Assembly: GCA_002690925.1 (NCBI GenBank)
Contig: NZGD01000276.1
Coordinates: 1 to 47,268 of the forward strand
Direction of reading: 5' to 3'
Source: Rhodopirellula sp.
GTDB taxonomy: Bacteria > Planctomycetota > Planctomycetia > Pirellulales > Pirellulaceae
DNA: 47,268 nt
The position numbers and the translations under genes are program-made. Below the pieces are notes generated by a model. That model saw only the letters and a program-made list of their open reading frames with translations, was not told where the DNA came from and did no database searches. Shown here piece by piece: positions 23,421 through 31,082 of the stretch; positions within the stretch are counted from its first letter, which is position 1; every line of letters starts with the position of its first letter.

Positions 23421-24385
23421 TCCATTGGCCCTTCGTTTTCCATCTGTTTGTTGATCCACTCAGAGCGCCAATCAGGGCGGCGATAGGGTGCACTTTCTTG
23501 GCCCGGACCCGGCCAATGCCCACTGTCTAAGCATTTGCGAAACCGCTTGGCCGCGCGGCGGTTCAGCCACATGTCTTCCACCAAGTGATGTTCTTCGATC
23601 GGGCGAATTATGACGTGGTGCGGATAGCTTTCCCACTGCGCAGCGATCGCGCAATTCTCAAGCCAATGGCCTGTAAGTCGCTGGAACACGTCACAGCCAA
23701 AAGCCAACTGCATGCCGTAGCCGTGACGGTCGATGTTCCTGTCGACAACCTGCGTTGTGAACGGTTCGCCTTTCGTGGCCATCTTCTTATAGTCAGAGAT
23801 GATCCGGGCTGTGATGTTTACTGTGTCAGGTCGGGACAACAGCCAAAGCTGGTTCACATCGTCCCATGCAGCCATGGTGATTTCGGGAAGGCCAGTGATC
23901 GCGAGTTGCGCGCTCGGATCGTCGGACAAGACAACAGCCATGTCACGCAGAAGCGCAACATCTTTAAGAGTGAGGCTGTCGCGGGGATCGTCCAGAACCT
24001 TCTGCCAGCGAATGCAGGCAGTGACGCTTTCAGCCCGATTGCAGCGCTTCTCTTCGAACGCCTTCCACGTTTCTTCCTTTGGGAAGTAAGGCATGTCTTC
24101 AGGCAGCACTAAAAACTGTTTCCAGAGTTCCTTCAGGCCACCCGCGATCAGAGCGGCCATCGCGGCCCCAATATACATCGCCTTCGTGCGCTTCTTTGGG
24201 CGGCTATTCGGGTTCAACTGGTGGTGTGCCCATACTTGGGCGGGGCTTTCGAGTTCCATCATGCGCAGCACGCCAGATGTCACAGAAATACCTTCGCAGG
24301 GCTGGCTGTGGTGAACACTCAGCGGAATGTTGTAAAAGCCCGGTTCTGTGATCTTCTCGCCTTCTTTCAGTGTGCGGATATCCAT
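23417..24385 (-). CDS. RecE-like PD-(D/E)xK exonuclease (DUF3799-type)
   Basis: A 322-residue protein from ATG 24385 (GTG 24388 is also possible). The opening ITEPGFYNIPLSVHHSQP followed by VTSGVLRMMELESPAQVW matches the start of RecE-like phage exonucleases. The nuclease core is seen as RPD near residue 187 and SDYKKM near 198-202, the D...D-x-K metal site of PD-(D/E)xK enzymes. It would resect double-stranded ends 5' to 3' and hand the strand to RecT encoded downstream. Together they form the phage's own homologous recombination system. Confidence 0.8.
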   Translation of the reverse strand: MDIRTLKEGEKITEPGFYNIPLSVHHSQPCEGISVTSGVLRMMELESPAQVWAHHQLNPNSRPKKRTKAMYIGAAMAALIAGGLKELWKQFLVLPEDMPYFPKEETWKAFEEKRCNRAESVTACIRWQKVLDDPRDSLTLKDVALLRDMAVVLSDDPSAQLAITGLPEITMAAWDDVNQLWLLSRPDTVNITARIISDYKKMATKGEPFTTQVVDRNIDRHGYGMQLAFGCDVFQRLTGHWLENCAIAAQWESYPHHVIIRPIEEHHLVEDMWLNRRAAKRFRKCLDSGHWPGPGQESAPYRRPDWRSEWINKQMENEGPME

Positions 24386-24594
24386 CACATCGCCCCCATT
24401 GCGTGAGGGTTGGCCAGCAGATAGGCCGCTTTCTGCGCCCAGATCAGCAGGACAAAACCCCCACCGGTGCCAATCACGGCACCCATCAGAAACACAAAGG
24501 CACGGACGGCAAAGGCGGTCTGTTGATCGCGCTGCGCTTGAACCAGCTTGGCGCGTTGGGCCGCATAGGGCTGCATCTTCATCAGATCAGCCAT
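24385..24594 (-). CDS. Small membrane protein
   Basis: A 69-residue protein with a TGATG-type overlap at both ends. It has an N-terminal charged helix (PYAAQRAKLVQAQRDQQT) and one membrane span (about residues 28-52, FAVRAFVFLMGAVIGTGGG onward). It is in the early operon immediately before the exonuclease. A membrane-bound early protein could take part in exclusion or anchor replication, but nothing proves either. Confidence 0.55.
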   Translation of the reverse strand: MADLMKMQPYAAQRAKLVQAQRDQQTAFAVRAFVFLMGAVIGTGGGFVLLIWAQKAAYLLANPHAMGAM

Positions 24595-24908
24595 CAGCCT
24601 GCACTCATGGCTGTTGCAAGGCTCATGTCGCGGGCTGCGACCAGCCGCGATACAGCGTCAAGCATGTCTTCTTTCAGCTTCTGTTCAATCTCGGAACGGA
24701 GCAATTTGGATGTGACACTTTGGGTCTGAATGCCAGTGATGAAGACCCGCAAAAGGTCGATCGCTGCGGTGCTGTCAGCTTCGCTGGTCATGCGCGCGAA
24801 TTCGGACATCAGAAGGCTAGCAGCTTCTAAAGAGCGCAGCCCTTCATCTCCTGACAACTGCGAAATAGCCGCGTGTGCCGCAATCTGTATGTTAATACGA
24901 TCCACCAT
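24594..24908 (-). CDS. Unknown helical protein, first gene of the left early operon
   Basis: A 104-residue acidic, all-helical protein starting at ATG 24908. AAGGA lies about 15 bases upstream, so translation initiation looks weak. A longer frame from 24992 would run through an operator palindrome and is rejected. No motif is seen. As the first gene after the left operator group it occupies the place of early regulators such as lambda N, but it has no Arg-rich RNA-binding segment, so that role is not supported. Confidence 0.55.
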   Translation of the reverse strand: MVDRINIQIAAHAAISQLSGDEGLRSLEAASLLMSEFARMTSEADSTAAIDLLRVFITGIQTQSVTSKLLRSEIEQKLKEDMLDAVSRLVAARDMSLATAMSAG

Positions 24909-24947
24909 TTTTCGTGTCCCATCCTTATAAACTAAAAGAATGGTTAT

Positions 24948-25034
24948 TGTGCCGATTGGCACATTGCAAGAAAAAAGTGACAATCGGCACACATTGCAAA
25001 CACACTGGTTGCCAACTGTGTGACAATCAGCATA
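24948..25034. promoter_or_regulatory. Left operator group: three 16-bp palindromes
   Basis: Sites close to TGTGCCRATYGGCACA lie at 24948-24963 (symmetrical except two inner positions), 24976-24991 (AGTGACAATCGGCACA) and 25019-25034 (TGTGACAATCAGCATA). The same element occurs three times beside the repressor gene. The group precedes the left early operon, which corresponds to lambda oL. TTGCAA at 24964-24969 and 24994-24999 could serve as -35 boxes for leftward promoters; the -10 boxes are unclear. Confidence 0.75.
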
Positions 25035-25083
25035 GCTTCAGTCGAAGGGGAGCGGTGTTGTTAACGAAAGGTCATTCGCAAAA

Positions 25084-25236
25084 ATGCGCATGCAGGATTA
25101 CAATTCATTGTCCAACGAGCAGCAAGAAGCAGTTCTAAAAGTTGTGTATAGCTTGATTATGCGCCGCGTTTCTTCAGAAAGCCCTGAATTAGAGTGTCGA
25201 TTATTTCAACTTCGTCAGGCTGCAGCAGAGCCATAA
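25084..25236 (+). CDS. Possible 50-residue protein antisense to the repressor 3' end
   Basis: This + strand frame starts at ATG 25084, about 13 bases after AAAGG, and runs into the 3' end of the repressor gene on the other strand. The first 28 residues (SLSNEQQEAVLKVVYSLIMRR) make a convincing amphipathic helix. A possible rightward promoter (TTGCCA 25009-25014, CATAGC 25031-25036) surrounds operator site 25019-25034. It may be a small regulator or a chance frame. Confidence 0.3.
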   Translation: MRMQDYNSLSNEQQEAVLKVVYSLIMRRVSSESPELECRLFQLRQAAAEP

Positions 25237-25471
25237 CAGGCGATAGACCGCGATTCCCTGCGGGGAGGTCGGATAACATGAATTCTTCCAGCGATTTACC
25301 ATAGTAAGCGGCGATCAGCATCGCGTTTTCAGCAGATGTCGTTTGATTGACACCGCTTTTCAATTTGTTGATCACATCGCGAGAAACACCAGTATCGCGC
25401 GATAATTTCGCGATCTTTGTTCCGTTTTCTTCAATGTGCCGATTTAAGGCGTCTCTAAATGTACGGTCCAT
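25157..25471 (-). CDS. Small XRE-family repressor (CI-like)
   Basis: A 104-residue DNA-binding protein, the likely lysogeny repressor. The helix-turn-helix is clear: GTKIAKLSRDTGVSRDVINKLKSG, followed by a helix that closes the XRE fold. After about residue 65 there is only a short helical tail, so there is no LexA-like self-cleavage domain. Induction must therefore differ from classic lambda cleavage. ATG 25471 is chosen; the longer frame to 25579 crosses the operators. A - strand promoter, TTGAAC (25507-25502) and TTTAAC (25484-25479) 17 bases apart, would place the transcript start at or next to the ATG, a leaderless mRNA as for lambda cI. Confidence 0.85.
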   Translation of the reverse strand: MDRTFRDALNRHIEENGTKIAKLSRDTGVSRDVINKLKSGVNQTTSAENAMLIAAYYGKSLEEFMLSDLPAGNRGLSPVMALLQPDEVEIIDTLIQGFLKKRGA

Positions 25472-25478
25472 GATGCCT

Positions 25479-25551
25479 GTTAAAGTGGCAATTGGCCCAT
25501 TGTTCAACGTGTCGATTGGCACTTGACAGAAAGTGTGCTTATCGGCACATG
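25479..25551. promoter_or_regulatory. Right operator group and divergent promoters of the immunity switch
   Basis: Palindromes related to TGTGCCRATYGGCACA lie at 25484-25499, 25508-25523 and 25534-25549, at steps of 24 and 26 bases. The leftward promoter is TTGAAC (25507-25502) with TTTAAC (25484-25479). The rightward promoter has a perfect -35 TTGACA at 25523-25528 and, 17 bases on, a poor -10 (CACATG 25546-25551). The outer sites lie inside the promoter spacers, so bound repressor would block polymerase. Confidence 0.78.
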
Positions 25552-25558
25552 TTTGAGC

Positions 25559-25831
25559 ATGCAAAATGTTCATCAGCAAATATCCATAATCAAAGCTTAT
25601 GCAGAACGCGTAGGTGAAACGCCTGAAAATGTCTGCCGCAAGGCGACGGGAAACGGGCGTTTCTTTGCCCGATTGGAGCGGAAAGCCGAGCAGATACTAG
25701 AAGATTGGAACCGCCTGCAGGATTACATGGATCAGCATCCGGCACCATTCGAATTGGTTGGAAATAATTCATGCCCAACAGATGACACGTCTGCCGATGC
25801 AAACCAAGAAAACGAGGTTTCCAATGTGTGA
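25559..25831 (+). CDS. Cro-like regulator
   Basis: A 90-residue protein divergent from the repressor, beginning 9 bases after the last operator. The core ISIIKAYAERVGETPENVCRKATGNGRFFARLERKAEQ resembles small alphaproteobacterial phage regulators with a compact helix-turn-helix followed by a conserved FF-x-RLE segment. The C-terminal 30 residues are acidic and probably disordered. There is no ribosome site, and the inferred transcript start falls at about the ATG, so the message may be leaderless. The position suggests a Cro-type switch protein. The DNA-binding fold is inferred by pattern. Confidence 0.6.
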   Translation: MQNVHQQISIIKAYAERVGETPENVCRKATGNGRFFARLERKAEQILEDWNRLQDYMDQHPAPFELVGNNSCPTDDTSADANQENEVSNV

Positions 25832-26264
25832 CGGTGTCTACAGGGGAATCTTCAAAGGATTGGTAAAGCGCGCTGGTGGCGTTGATGTGGTGGCTGCCAT
25901 AGTCGACGCAGAACACGGATCATGCAGCAAGGGCACGATCTCAAAGATGTGTTCTGGTCAGGCTGCTCTTACATATCAGGTAGTTCACTCACTTGAGGAA
26001 TTTGTTGGCGCTTTCCCGATAACAAACCGATCATTTGAGCGAACGTCCCGAGAAGTGAAAAACCACCGGGGATTGCCTGACTTGGCTGCAGAGAGCGCCG
26101 TACTTACAGGGCAGGCTCACGCGACCTTGATTAAGGCATATTCTGCACTGAGTGAAGATCCAACGCGCGTCACTTCCGAAGAACGCGCTGAAATTATCGC
26201 CTCAATGCGTGCCGCGCGACAGGTGATGACAGAAATAATCGACGCTGCAGAAGTCGTTTCATGA
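25824..26264 (+). CDS. Early regulator (CII-like position)
   Basis: A 146-residue protein starting at ATG 25824, overlapping the Cro-like gene by eight bases. The N-terminal part (GIFKGLVKRAGGVDVVAAIVDAEHG, then KGTISKMCSGQAALTYQVVHSLEEF) has helix-turn-helix spacing. The C-terminal half (SALSEDPTRVTSEERAEIIASMRAAR) is a long helix suited to oligomerisation. Similar proteins follow cro in alphaproteobacterial prophages and occupy the place of lambda CII. Its action cannot be read from the sequence. Confidence 0.6.
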   Translation: MCDGVYRGIFKGLVKRAGGVDVVAAIVDAEHGSCSKGTISKMCSGQAALTYQVVHSLEEFVGAFPITNRSFERTSREVKNHRGLPDLAAESAVLTGQAHATLIKAYSALSEDPTRVTSEERAEIIASMRAARQVMTEIIDAAEVVS

Positions 26265-26477
26265 AATTGCTCGCCTCTTCCTCCCGGCCTCTTGGCCTGT
26301 CCCTTGACGATGGGGTTTGAGCATGTCGCGCGGTGTCTCTTTCAGGGCGGTATTTATAACGCTTCTGTCAGAGGCCCGCGCTTCTTTTTTTACGATCATG
26401 GGTCAGGGCTGTTTCTGCCGCTCTGTGGTCGCCTGTGACATCCAGCAAAGCCCATAGCTGAGTGTATCGCCCCCCTG

Positions 26478-26512
26478 GCCGGGTCGGACTTAGCGTCTGG
26501 CCCGGCTTTTTT
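26478..26512 (+). terminator. Intrinsic terminator after the regulator genes
   Basis: GCCGGG at 26478-26483 pairs with CCCGGC at 26501-26506, with an inner weaker CGGAC/GTCTG stem, followed by six T (26507-26512). It separates the switch genes from the replication operon. No convincing gene is seen in the 267 bases between 26264 and 26532. Confidence 0.8.
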
Positions 26513-26531
26513 ACAACCTCATGAGGTAAAT

Positions 26532-27251
26532 ATGGCAAAGCCAACCACACGACAGACAGCAGCGGCCAAAAAGGCCAAGGCTGCAGCAGATGCGCAGGCC
26601 GCACGACTTGATCAAGGCAAGCCCGCGGTTGCGGATACCAAGACGACGAAGAAAGCCCCGGCGAAGAAGCCTGTGGCGAAGAAAACCCCGCCGAAGAAGG
26701 CAGCGGCGAAAAAGCCCACCAAGGCAAACGCCACTCCGAAGAAGACGAAGCAGGCAGTGAAGGCCACCAAAACTGATGCTGATGTGTCTCCCGATCTTAT
26801 GCGCCGGCTTGACGATTACTTTAGTGAGCTCAAAGACCTGAAGCTTGAAGTCAATGAAACGAATGGGCGTTTGCGCAGCCGTATCAAGGCAATTCTACAG
26901 ACTGAAGATTGGCACAAAGGCGCGTTTGCGGATCTGCGCAAGATCGACAACATGTCTCAGACAGGGCGGGCTGATTATCTGCGCACATTCGTTCCCGGTT
27001 TCATGGCGTTCTTCAAATTGGCTTGGGAAGCTGAAATGGGTGATCTGTTGTCTGAAGCAGAGGCCGCAGCGCAGGGTGGCTCTGAAGCCCCTATGCCTGA
27101 AGAAGAGCCATCCAACGTGGTGCCATTGGGTAAGACGGTGAAGGATGAAGCAGAAGCGCCACTTGAAGCCCCTATGCCGGAAGATGAAGAGACGAAGGCG
27201 TTCAATGAAGGGGTCGATCAGACCCTATACGCTGAGAAACCAGCAAAATGA
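26532..27251 (+). CDS. Histone H1-like / DNA-binding early protein
   Basis: A 239-residue protein. Residues 1-85 are a Lys/Ala/Pro/Thr tail with repeated KKP and KKAxAKK units, like bacterial H1 (HctB-type) and other DNA-condensing tails. Residues about 85-170 are a folded helical domain (SPDLMRRLDDYFSELKDLKL onward) with GRADYLRTFVPGFMAFFKLA. The end is acidic, with two copies of an EAPMPE element. A basic tail plus acidic tail suggests self-masking. It opens the replication operon, right before the RuvC-like resolvase, and overlaps it by four bases. A single-strand or double-strand DNA-binding role is inferred. Confidence 0.6.
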   Translation: MAKPTTRQTAAAKKAKAAADAQAARLDQGKPAVADTKTTKKAPAKKPVAKKTPPKKAAAKKPTKANATPKKTKQAVKATKTDADVSPDLMRRLDDYFSELKDLKLEVNETNGRLRSRIKAILQTEDWHKGAFADLRKIDNMSQTGRADYLRTFVPGFMAFFKLAWEAEMGDLLSEAEAAAQGGSEAPMPEEEPSNVVPLGKTVKDEAEAPLEAPMPEDEETKAFNEGVDQTLYAEKPAK

Positions 27252-27769
27252 TCTGTCTGGCATTTGATCTTGCCACAACAACAGGGTGGGCCGTTGGTGA
27301 TTTCAGCGGTCCACCTGACTTTGGCTCTGAACTTTTGGGTAAGTCGGGAACACCACACGGTGCTCGCTTTACCCAAGCGCTCATTATGGCCCGTGATCTG
27401 ATTTCTACCTATGAGCCGGATTTCATCGCATGCGAACTTGCTATTGCAGGCGGCGCAGCGGGTGGCCAAGAGCGCGCCCAGCTTGCCATGGGATACCGGG
27501 CAGCGGTCCACACAGCGGCATTCAACGCAGGATTAAAGCCCCCGGTAGAGATTGCAGTGAACAGTGTTCGCAAGTTCTTTCTTGGGTCAGGTGCCATTTC
27601 AGGCAAGCGCGCAAAGCAGATGACCATTGAATACTGTTTTGAGCTGGGTTGGGAAGTCGAAGACGACAATCAAGCCGATGCTTTGGCGGTCTGGTGTGCA
27701 GCAGGCAATCAAAAAGACCTTTATCGCCTTCCCCCCAAAAACAGCCTATTCAGAAAAGGAAGCTTCTAA
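27248..27769 (+). CDS. RuvC-like Holliday junction resolvase
   Basis: A 173-residue RNase H-fold nuclease. Acidic catalytic residues follow the RuvC pattern: Asp7 in LAFDLATTTGWA, Glu63 in ACELAIAGG, and an Asp pair near 139-144 in EDDNQADALAVW. It would resolve branched intermediates made during replication and recombination before packaging. It overlaps the upstream gene (ATGA) and the helicase (TAATG), so the three are translated together. Confidence 0.85.
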   Translation: MICLAFDLATTTGWAVGDFSGPPDFGSELLGKSGTPHGARFTQALIMARDLISTYEPDFIACELAIAGGAAGGQERAQLAMGYRAAVHTAAFNAGLKPPVEIAVNSVRKFFLGSGAISGKRAKQMTIEYCFELGWEVEDDNQADALAVWCAAGNQKDLYRLPPKNSLFRKGSF

Positions 27770-29196
27770 TGGGTATGCAAAAGCAACTACCACCCCACAA
27801 CATCGAAGCAGAACAGCAGCTTTTGGGCGCGCTTCTCACGAACAATGATCTTTATCACAAGGTGTCGGACACGATCACGTTTGAAACCTTCTTTGACCCG
27901 GTTCACAGCCGTATATTTGAAGTTATCGAAAGCAAGATACAGGCGCAGCAGGTAGCATCGCCCGTCACTTTGAAACCGTCTTTCGAGAATGACGAAGGCA
28001 TCAAAGAACTTGGTGGTGTTGGCTATCTTATTCGATTGTTGGGCGCGTCTGTCAGTGCCTTTGCAATCAGTGACTACGCTGAAATGATCAACGATCTTTA
28101 TATCAAGCGCGCTTTGATCGCAGATATGAAGGACGCCATGAGCGTCATAGCGGACGGCAGAACGCCAGCGTCGACTGTTGCTCTGGACCTTGAAAACAGT
28201 TCAGGCACATTGGCCACCAAATCACGCAAAACGACCATCATGGAACCTTTCAAGCATTCCATGACACGGGCAATCCAGAACATCGCTGAAACTTTTCAGT
28301 CTGGCACTGTGCAAGGCACGCGAACGGGCATTCCAGAACTTGATAAGATCATCGGTTCTATGTTCCCAGAAGACAGCATCATTCTTGCGGGCAGGCCCGG
28401 TATGGGCAAGTCAGCAGTTGCACAAGCGATTGGTTTAAACGTGGCCATGGCTGGCTTTGGTGTCTTTGATGCGAACGTCGAGATGTCCAACGATCAGAAG
28501 ATGCACCGCGCGATCAGCGGCATACTGGCCCGCAAGGGGATCACGATCGAATATAACCGCATTCGCAACAACCAGATTACCCATGAAGAACTAAAGCAGA
28601 TCGTGGTTGCAGCGAAGGAATATGAACACCTGCCGATCGAAAGCGTAGGCAAGGAAGCCAAAGACCTTCAGGTTCTCAAATCAACAGCCAAGTCAGCCGC
28701 GCGCAAGTTCAAAGACCGTGGCATCAAAATGGGTTTGGCCGTTGTGGACTATCTGCAGCTTGTAAAGAGCCGCACTGCACGAACAGAGATGGAACATATC
28801 AACGATGTGTCTCTTGCTTCAAAAGATTTGGCGCAAGAGCTCGGTATTCCCGTTCTGATGCTGTCACAGTTGAACAGACAGGTAGAGACAAGAGAGATAC
28901 CAATTCCAACCCTTGCGGATCTTCGCGGATCGGGGAACATCGAACAAGACGCTGACACTGTGATCTTCGTCTATCGCCCTGAATACTACGTTCAAAAAGA
29001 ACTTGAGACGTGCCGTGGGGATCATGACAAGCGTGTGTTGGTCGAAGCCGAACTGGCAGAGGTGAAGAACCGGGTTTCTCTGATCGTAGAGAAGCAGCGC
29101 ATGGGCCCACCAAAGGCAGCAGTGTGTGACATGCACATTGCCTACAACCACGTGGGAAGCCTCACAGACGGCCTACAGGCGGATTTCGCGGTATGA
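27769..29196 (+). CDS. dnaB: DnaB-type replicative helicase
   Basis: A 475-residue protein. ATG 27769 has AAGGA upstream; an earlier in-frame start would lie in the resolvase gene. The N-terminal DnaB domain opens with LPPHNIEAEQQLLGALLTN. The RecA-like motor has Walker A GRPGMGKS at about 207-215, a Walker B-like AVVDYLQL near 325, LRGSGNIEQDADTVIFVYRP, and a C-terminal VEKQRMGPPKA-type finger. It would unwind phage DNA at the fork. No helicase loader of DnaC type is evident, but a 59-residue gene and a DnaD-like gene follow directly. Confidence 0.92.
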   Translation: MGMQKQLPPHNIEAEQQLLGALLTNNDLYHKVSDTITFETFFDPVHSRIFEVIESKIQAQQVASPVTLKPSFENDEGIKELGGVGYLIRLLGASVSAFAISDYAEMINDLYIKRALIADMKDAMSVIADGRTPASTVALDLENSSGTLATKSRKTTIMEPFKHSMTRAIQNIAETFQSGTVQGTRTGIPELDKIIGSMFPEDSIILAGRPGMGKSAVAQAIGLNVAMAGFGVFDANVEMSNDQKMHRAISGILARKGITIEYNRIRNNQITHEELKQIVVAAKEYEHLPIESVGKEAKDLQVLKSTAKSAARKFKDRGIKMGLAVVDYLQLVKSRTARTEMEHINDVSLASKDLAQELGIPVLMLSQLNRQVETREIPIPTLADLRGSGNIEQDADTVIFVYRPEYYVQKELETCRGDHDKRVLVEAELAEVKNRVSLIVEKQRMGPPKAAVCDMHIAYNHVGSLTDGLQADFAV

Positions 29197-29372
29197 CCTC
29201 ACCAATGCGCCAAGAGAGCAGCCTTGAGACCGTCCAGCAGCTTCTCTGCAAAGGTTACGGCTATGAGGACATAGCAATCATCAAAAATATGCCCGTCGAA
29301 GTGGCCAAGTCTTTGACAAGAGATTTGGTTCAACAGGGAAAATACGATTATTTCATAGGGGTATCAGAATGA
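29193..29372 (+). CDS. Small helix-turn-helix-like protein between helicase and DnaD-like gene
   Basis: A 59-residue protein with an ATGA overlap at both ends, which strongly supports it as real. The middle (QQLLCKGYGYEDIAIIKNM, then VEVAKSLTRDLVQQG) has the spacing of a helix-turn-helix as seen in small replication or resolvase-like modules. It may bind the origin or link initiator and helicase. No family is recognised. Confidence 0.7.
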   Translation: MTSPMRQESSLETVQQLLCKGYGYEDIAIIKNMPVEVAKSLTRDLVQQGKYDYFIGVSE

Positions 29373-30151
29373 GCGACGAAGACCTTCAGAACAACACGGT
29401 GAAGCGCCGTTCAGGATATACAGCCATACCCAACGCGATCATGGATGATGACCGCTTGTCTATTGAGGCCAGGGGCGTGCTAGGCTTTCTGATGACCTTC
29501 AAGGAAGGCTGGCTTTTCCGCAAATCACACATTCAAAAGCGGTGCAGAATAGGCCGTGATAAATACTACCGTATCCTGAAAGAACTGAAGGATTACGGGT
29601 ATCTGATTGTCACTAATCATCACGGTTCTGACGGCAAGTTTTCGGGCAGTGAATGGGAGATAATTGATAATCCTAAAAGTCACCGTGTTACTGAAAAACC
29701 GGATACGGTTGAACCGGATGACGGTAAACCTGCACACTTAAGAGATAACAACCTTTTAAGAAAAACAATTAATAAGCCCCAAACCCCAGAGGGGCCAGAT
29801 TTGTTTGGTGAAGAAGACCCTGAACAGGAGGTCGAAGACGCAAAGCCTGCAGCCCCGGACCCGTTCGATGAATTCTGGGATTTATATCCAAAGAAGGCAG
29901 GGAAGAAGAACGCCCGAATAGCGTTTGAAAAGGCATTGAAGCGCACAGACGCCACCACGATCATTGACGGGGTGAAGAAATACGCAGCTTGGTTGAAAGC
30001 GCCATCGAAGGACGGATTTAAACCAGCGCCAAAGCATGCGCAGGGTTGGCTAACGGGCGATCGATGGGAAGACGCGCTAGAAGAAGCGCCATCGCCAAAG
30101 CTGTCGCGTTGGTCAAGCCACATGCCCGGCACCCGGGAGTATCAAAACTAA
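29369..30151 (+). CDS. DnaD-like / winged-helix replication initiator
   Basis: A 260-residue protein. The N-terminal winged helix is of the phage replication initiator type: YTAIPNAIMDDDRLSIEARG, then VLGFLMTFKEGW, then IGRDKYYRILKELKDYGYL. A disordered acidic linker follows (about 105-165). The C-terminal module FDEFWDLYPKKAGKKNARIA, ending in HAQGWLTGDRWED, is typical of phage replication proteins that contact DnaB-like helicases. It would bind the origin and recruit the helicase encoded upstream. The origin may lie within or near this gene, but no iterons are obvious. Confidence 0.75.
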   Translation: MSDEDLQNNTVKRRSGYTAIPNAIMDDDRLSIEARGVLGFLMTFKEGWLFRKSHIQKRCRIGRDKYYRILKELKDYGYLIVTNHHGSDGKFSGSEWEIIDNPKSHRVTEKPDTVEPDDGKPAHLRDNNLLRKTINKPQTPEGPDLFGEEDPEQEVEDAKPAAPDPFDEFWDLYPKKAGKKNARIAFEKALKRTDATTIIDGVKKYAAWLKAPSKDGFKPAPKHAQGWLTGDRWEDALEEAPSPKLSRWSSHMPGTREYQN

Positions 30152-30864
30152 TGGTTCAGAACACATCCAGCGCCGTCATGCAGCAACGCTCAGAGGCCAA
30201 AGATAGCCTAGAAGACTTCCCTACGCCCCCATGGGCCACACGCGCGCTGATCGCGGCCATGTCACGGATTTATGGCTATGATCCAGCGAAGATGGACGTG
30301 GCAGAGCCTGCCTGCAATCGCGGGTTCATGGTCATGCCGCTTGAAGAATCGTTTCGAACTGTGATCGCAAGTGATGTGTATGATTACGGTTCGGGCTATC
30401 CGACGCATGATTACCTTTTGGACGCCAATCCAAACCAAGTAGATGCAACGTTCACGAACCCGCCATTTCGCTTGGCAGAAGAGTTCATACAGCAGGGTTT
30501 GCGCGCAAGTCGCGTCTATACTGCCATGCTTGTCAGAGCCGCATTCACAGAAGGCGTTGGGCGCTACAATCGGCTTTTCCGTTCACAGCCACCATCAGAC
30601 ATCTTTCAGTTTGCAGAGCGGGTGATCATGCACAAAGGCTTTTTGCGCGATCCTGAAAAACACTATTGGAACCCGGAAAAGAAAAACAAAGACGGCACAG
30701 AAGGTGCGTGGGTCAAGCCTTCAACAGCCACCAGTTATTGCTGGATTGTTTGGCGGGCTCACGCGCAACCGGGAACCAAATATCACTGGATTGCGCCATG
30801 CCGTCGCGAATTCACACGCCCCGGCGATTACCCAATCAATCCCGACGAAAGGGGCCAGACATGA
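30151..30864 (+). CDS. N6-adenine DNA methyltransferase (NPPF type)
   Basis: A 237-residue protein starting in a TAATG overlap. An AdoMet-binding region is seen in MDVAEPACNRGFMVMPLEE followed by VIASDVYDYG. The catalytic motif is NPPF near residue 102 (VDATFTNPPFRLAEEF). The fold is that of class I adenine methyltransferases, though an FxGxG box is atypical (EPACNRG). It may protect phage DNA or influence packaging or expression. A second adenine methyltransferase lies 0.9 kb downstream. Confidence 0.78.
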   Translation: MVQNTSSAVMQQRSEAKDSLEDFPTPPWATRALIAAMSRIYGYDPAKMDVAEPACNRGFMVMPLEESFRTVIASDVYDYGSGYPTHDYLLDANPNQVDATFTNPPFRLAEEFIQQGLRASRVYTAMLVRAAFTEGVGRYNRLFRSQPPSDIFQFAERVIMHKGFLRDPEKHYWNPEKKNKDGTEGAWVKPSTATSYCWIVWRAHAQPGTKYHWIAPCRREFTRPGDYPINPDERGQT

Positions 30865-31082
30865 GGGGTCAAGCGCCGATATCGGGCATCTACAAGCTGG
30901 GCGAACAACAGCAGCACGATCCAGACGCAGCACACGGCCGCACCTGGTCGTTTGCACGGCGTCTATGGGCAAAGTGCGGCATTGTGGTCATCTGGCCCCG
31001 CTCACTGCCTGAAGAACTTCGCAAACCGATCGTCAAATGGGCAAATAGCGAATACGGAAGGTCTCCACATGGGAAAGAGTGA
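30861..31082 (+). CDS. Small unknown protein
   Basis: A 73-residue basic protein with an ATGA overlap to the methyltransferase. It holds Trp-containing segments (GRTWSFARRLWAKCGIVVIW) and ends with a charged helix. No family is recognised. It is coupled to the next gene by a 14-base overlap. Confidence 0.55.
   Translation: MRGQAPISGIYKLGEQQQHDPDAAHGRTWSFARRLWAKCGIVVIWPRSLPEELRKPIVKWANSEYGRSPHGKE

Noticed and set aside
24594..24992. Long form of the first left-operon gene, starting at 24992
   Set aside because: The extension runs through two operator palindromes. ATG 24908 gives a normal protein start.
26323..26457. A 44-residue frame before the terminator upstream of the H1-like gene
   Set aside because: A G-rich stretch precedes it, but the composition is erratic, there is no coupling to neighbours and it ends just before a terminator. 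Support is too weak for a gene call.
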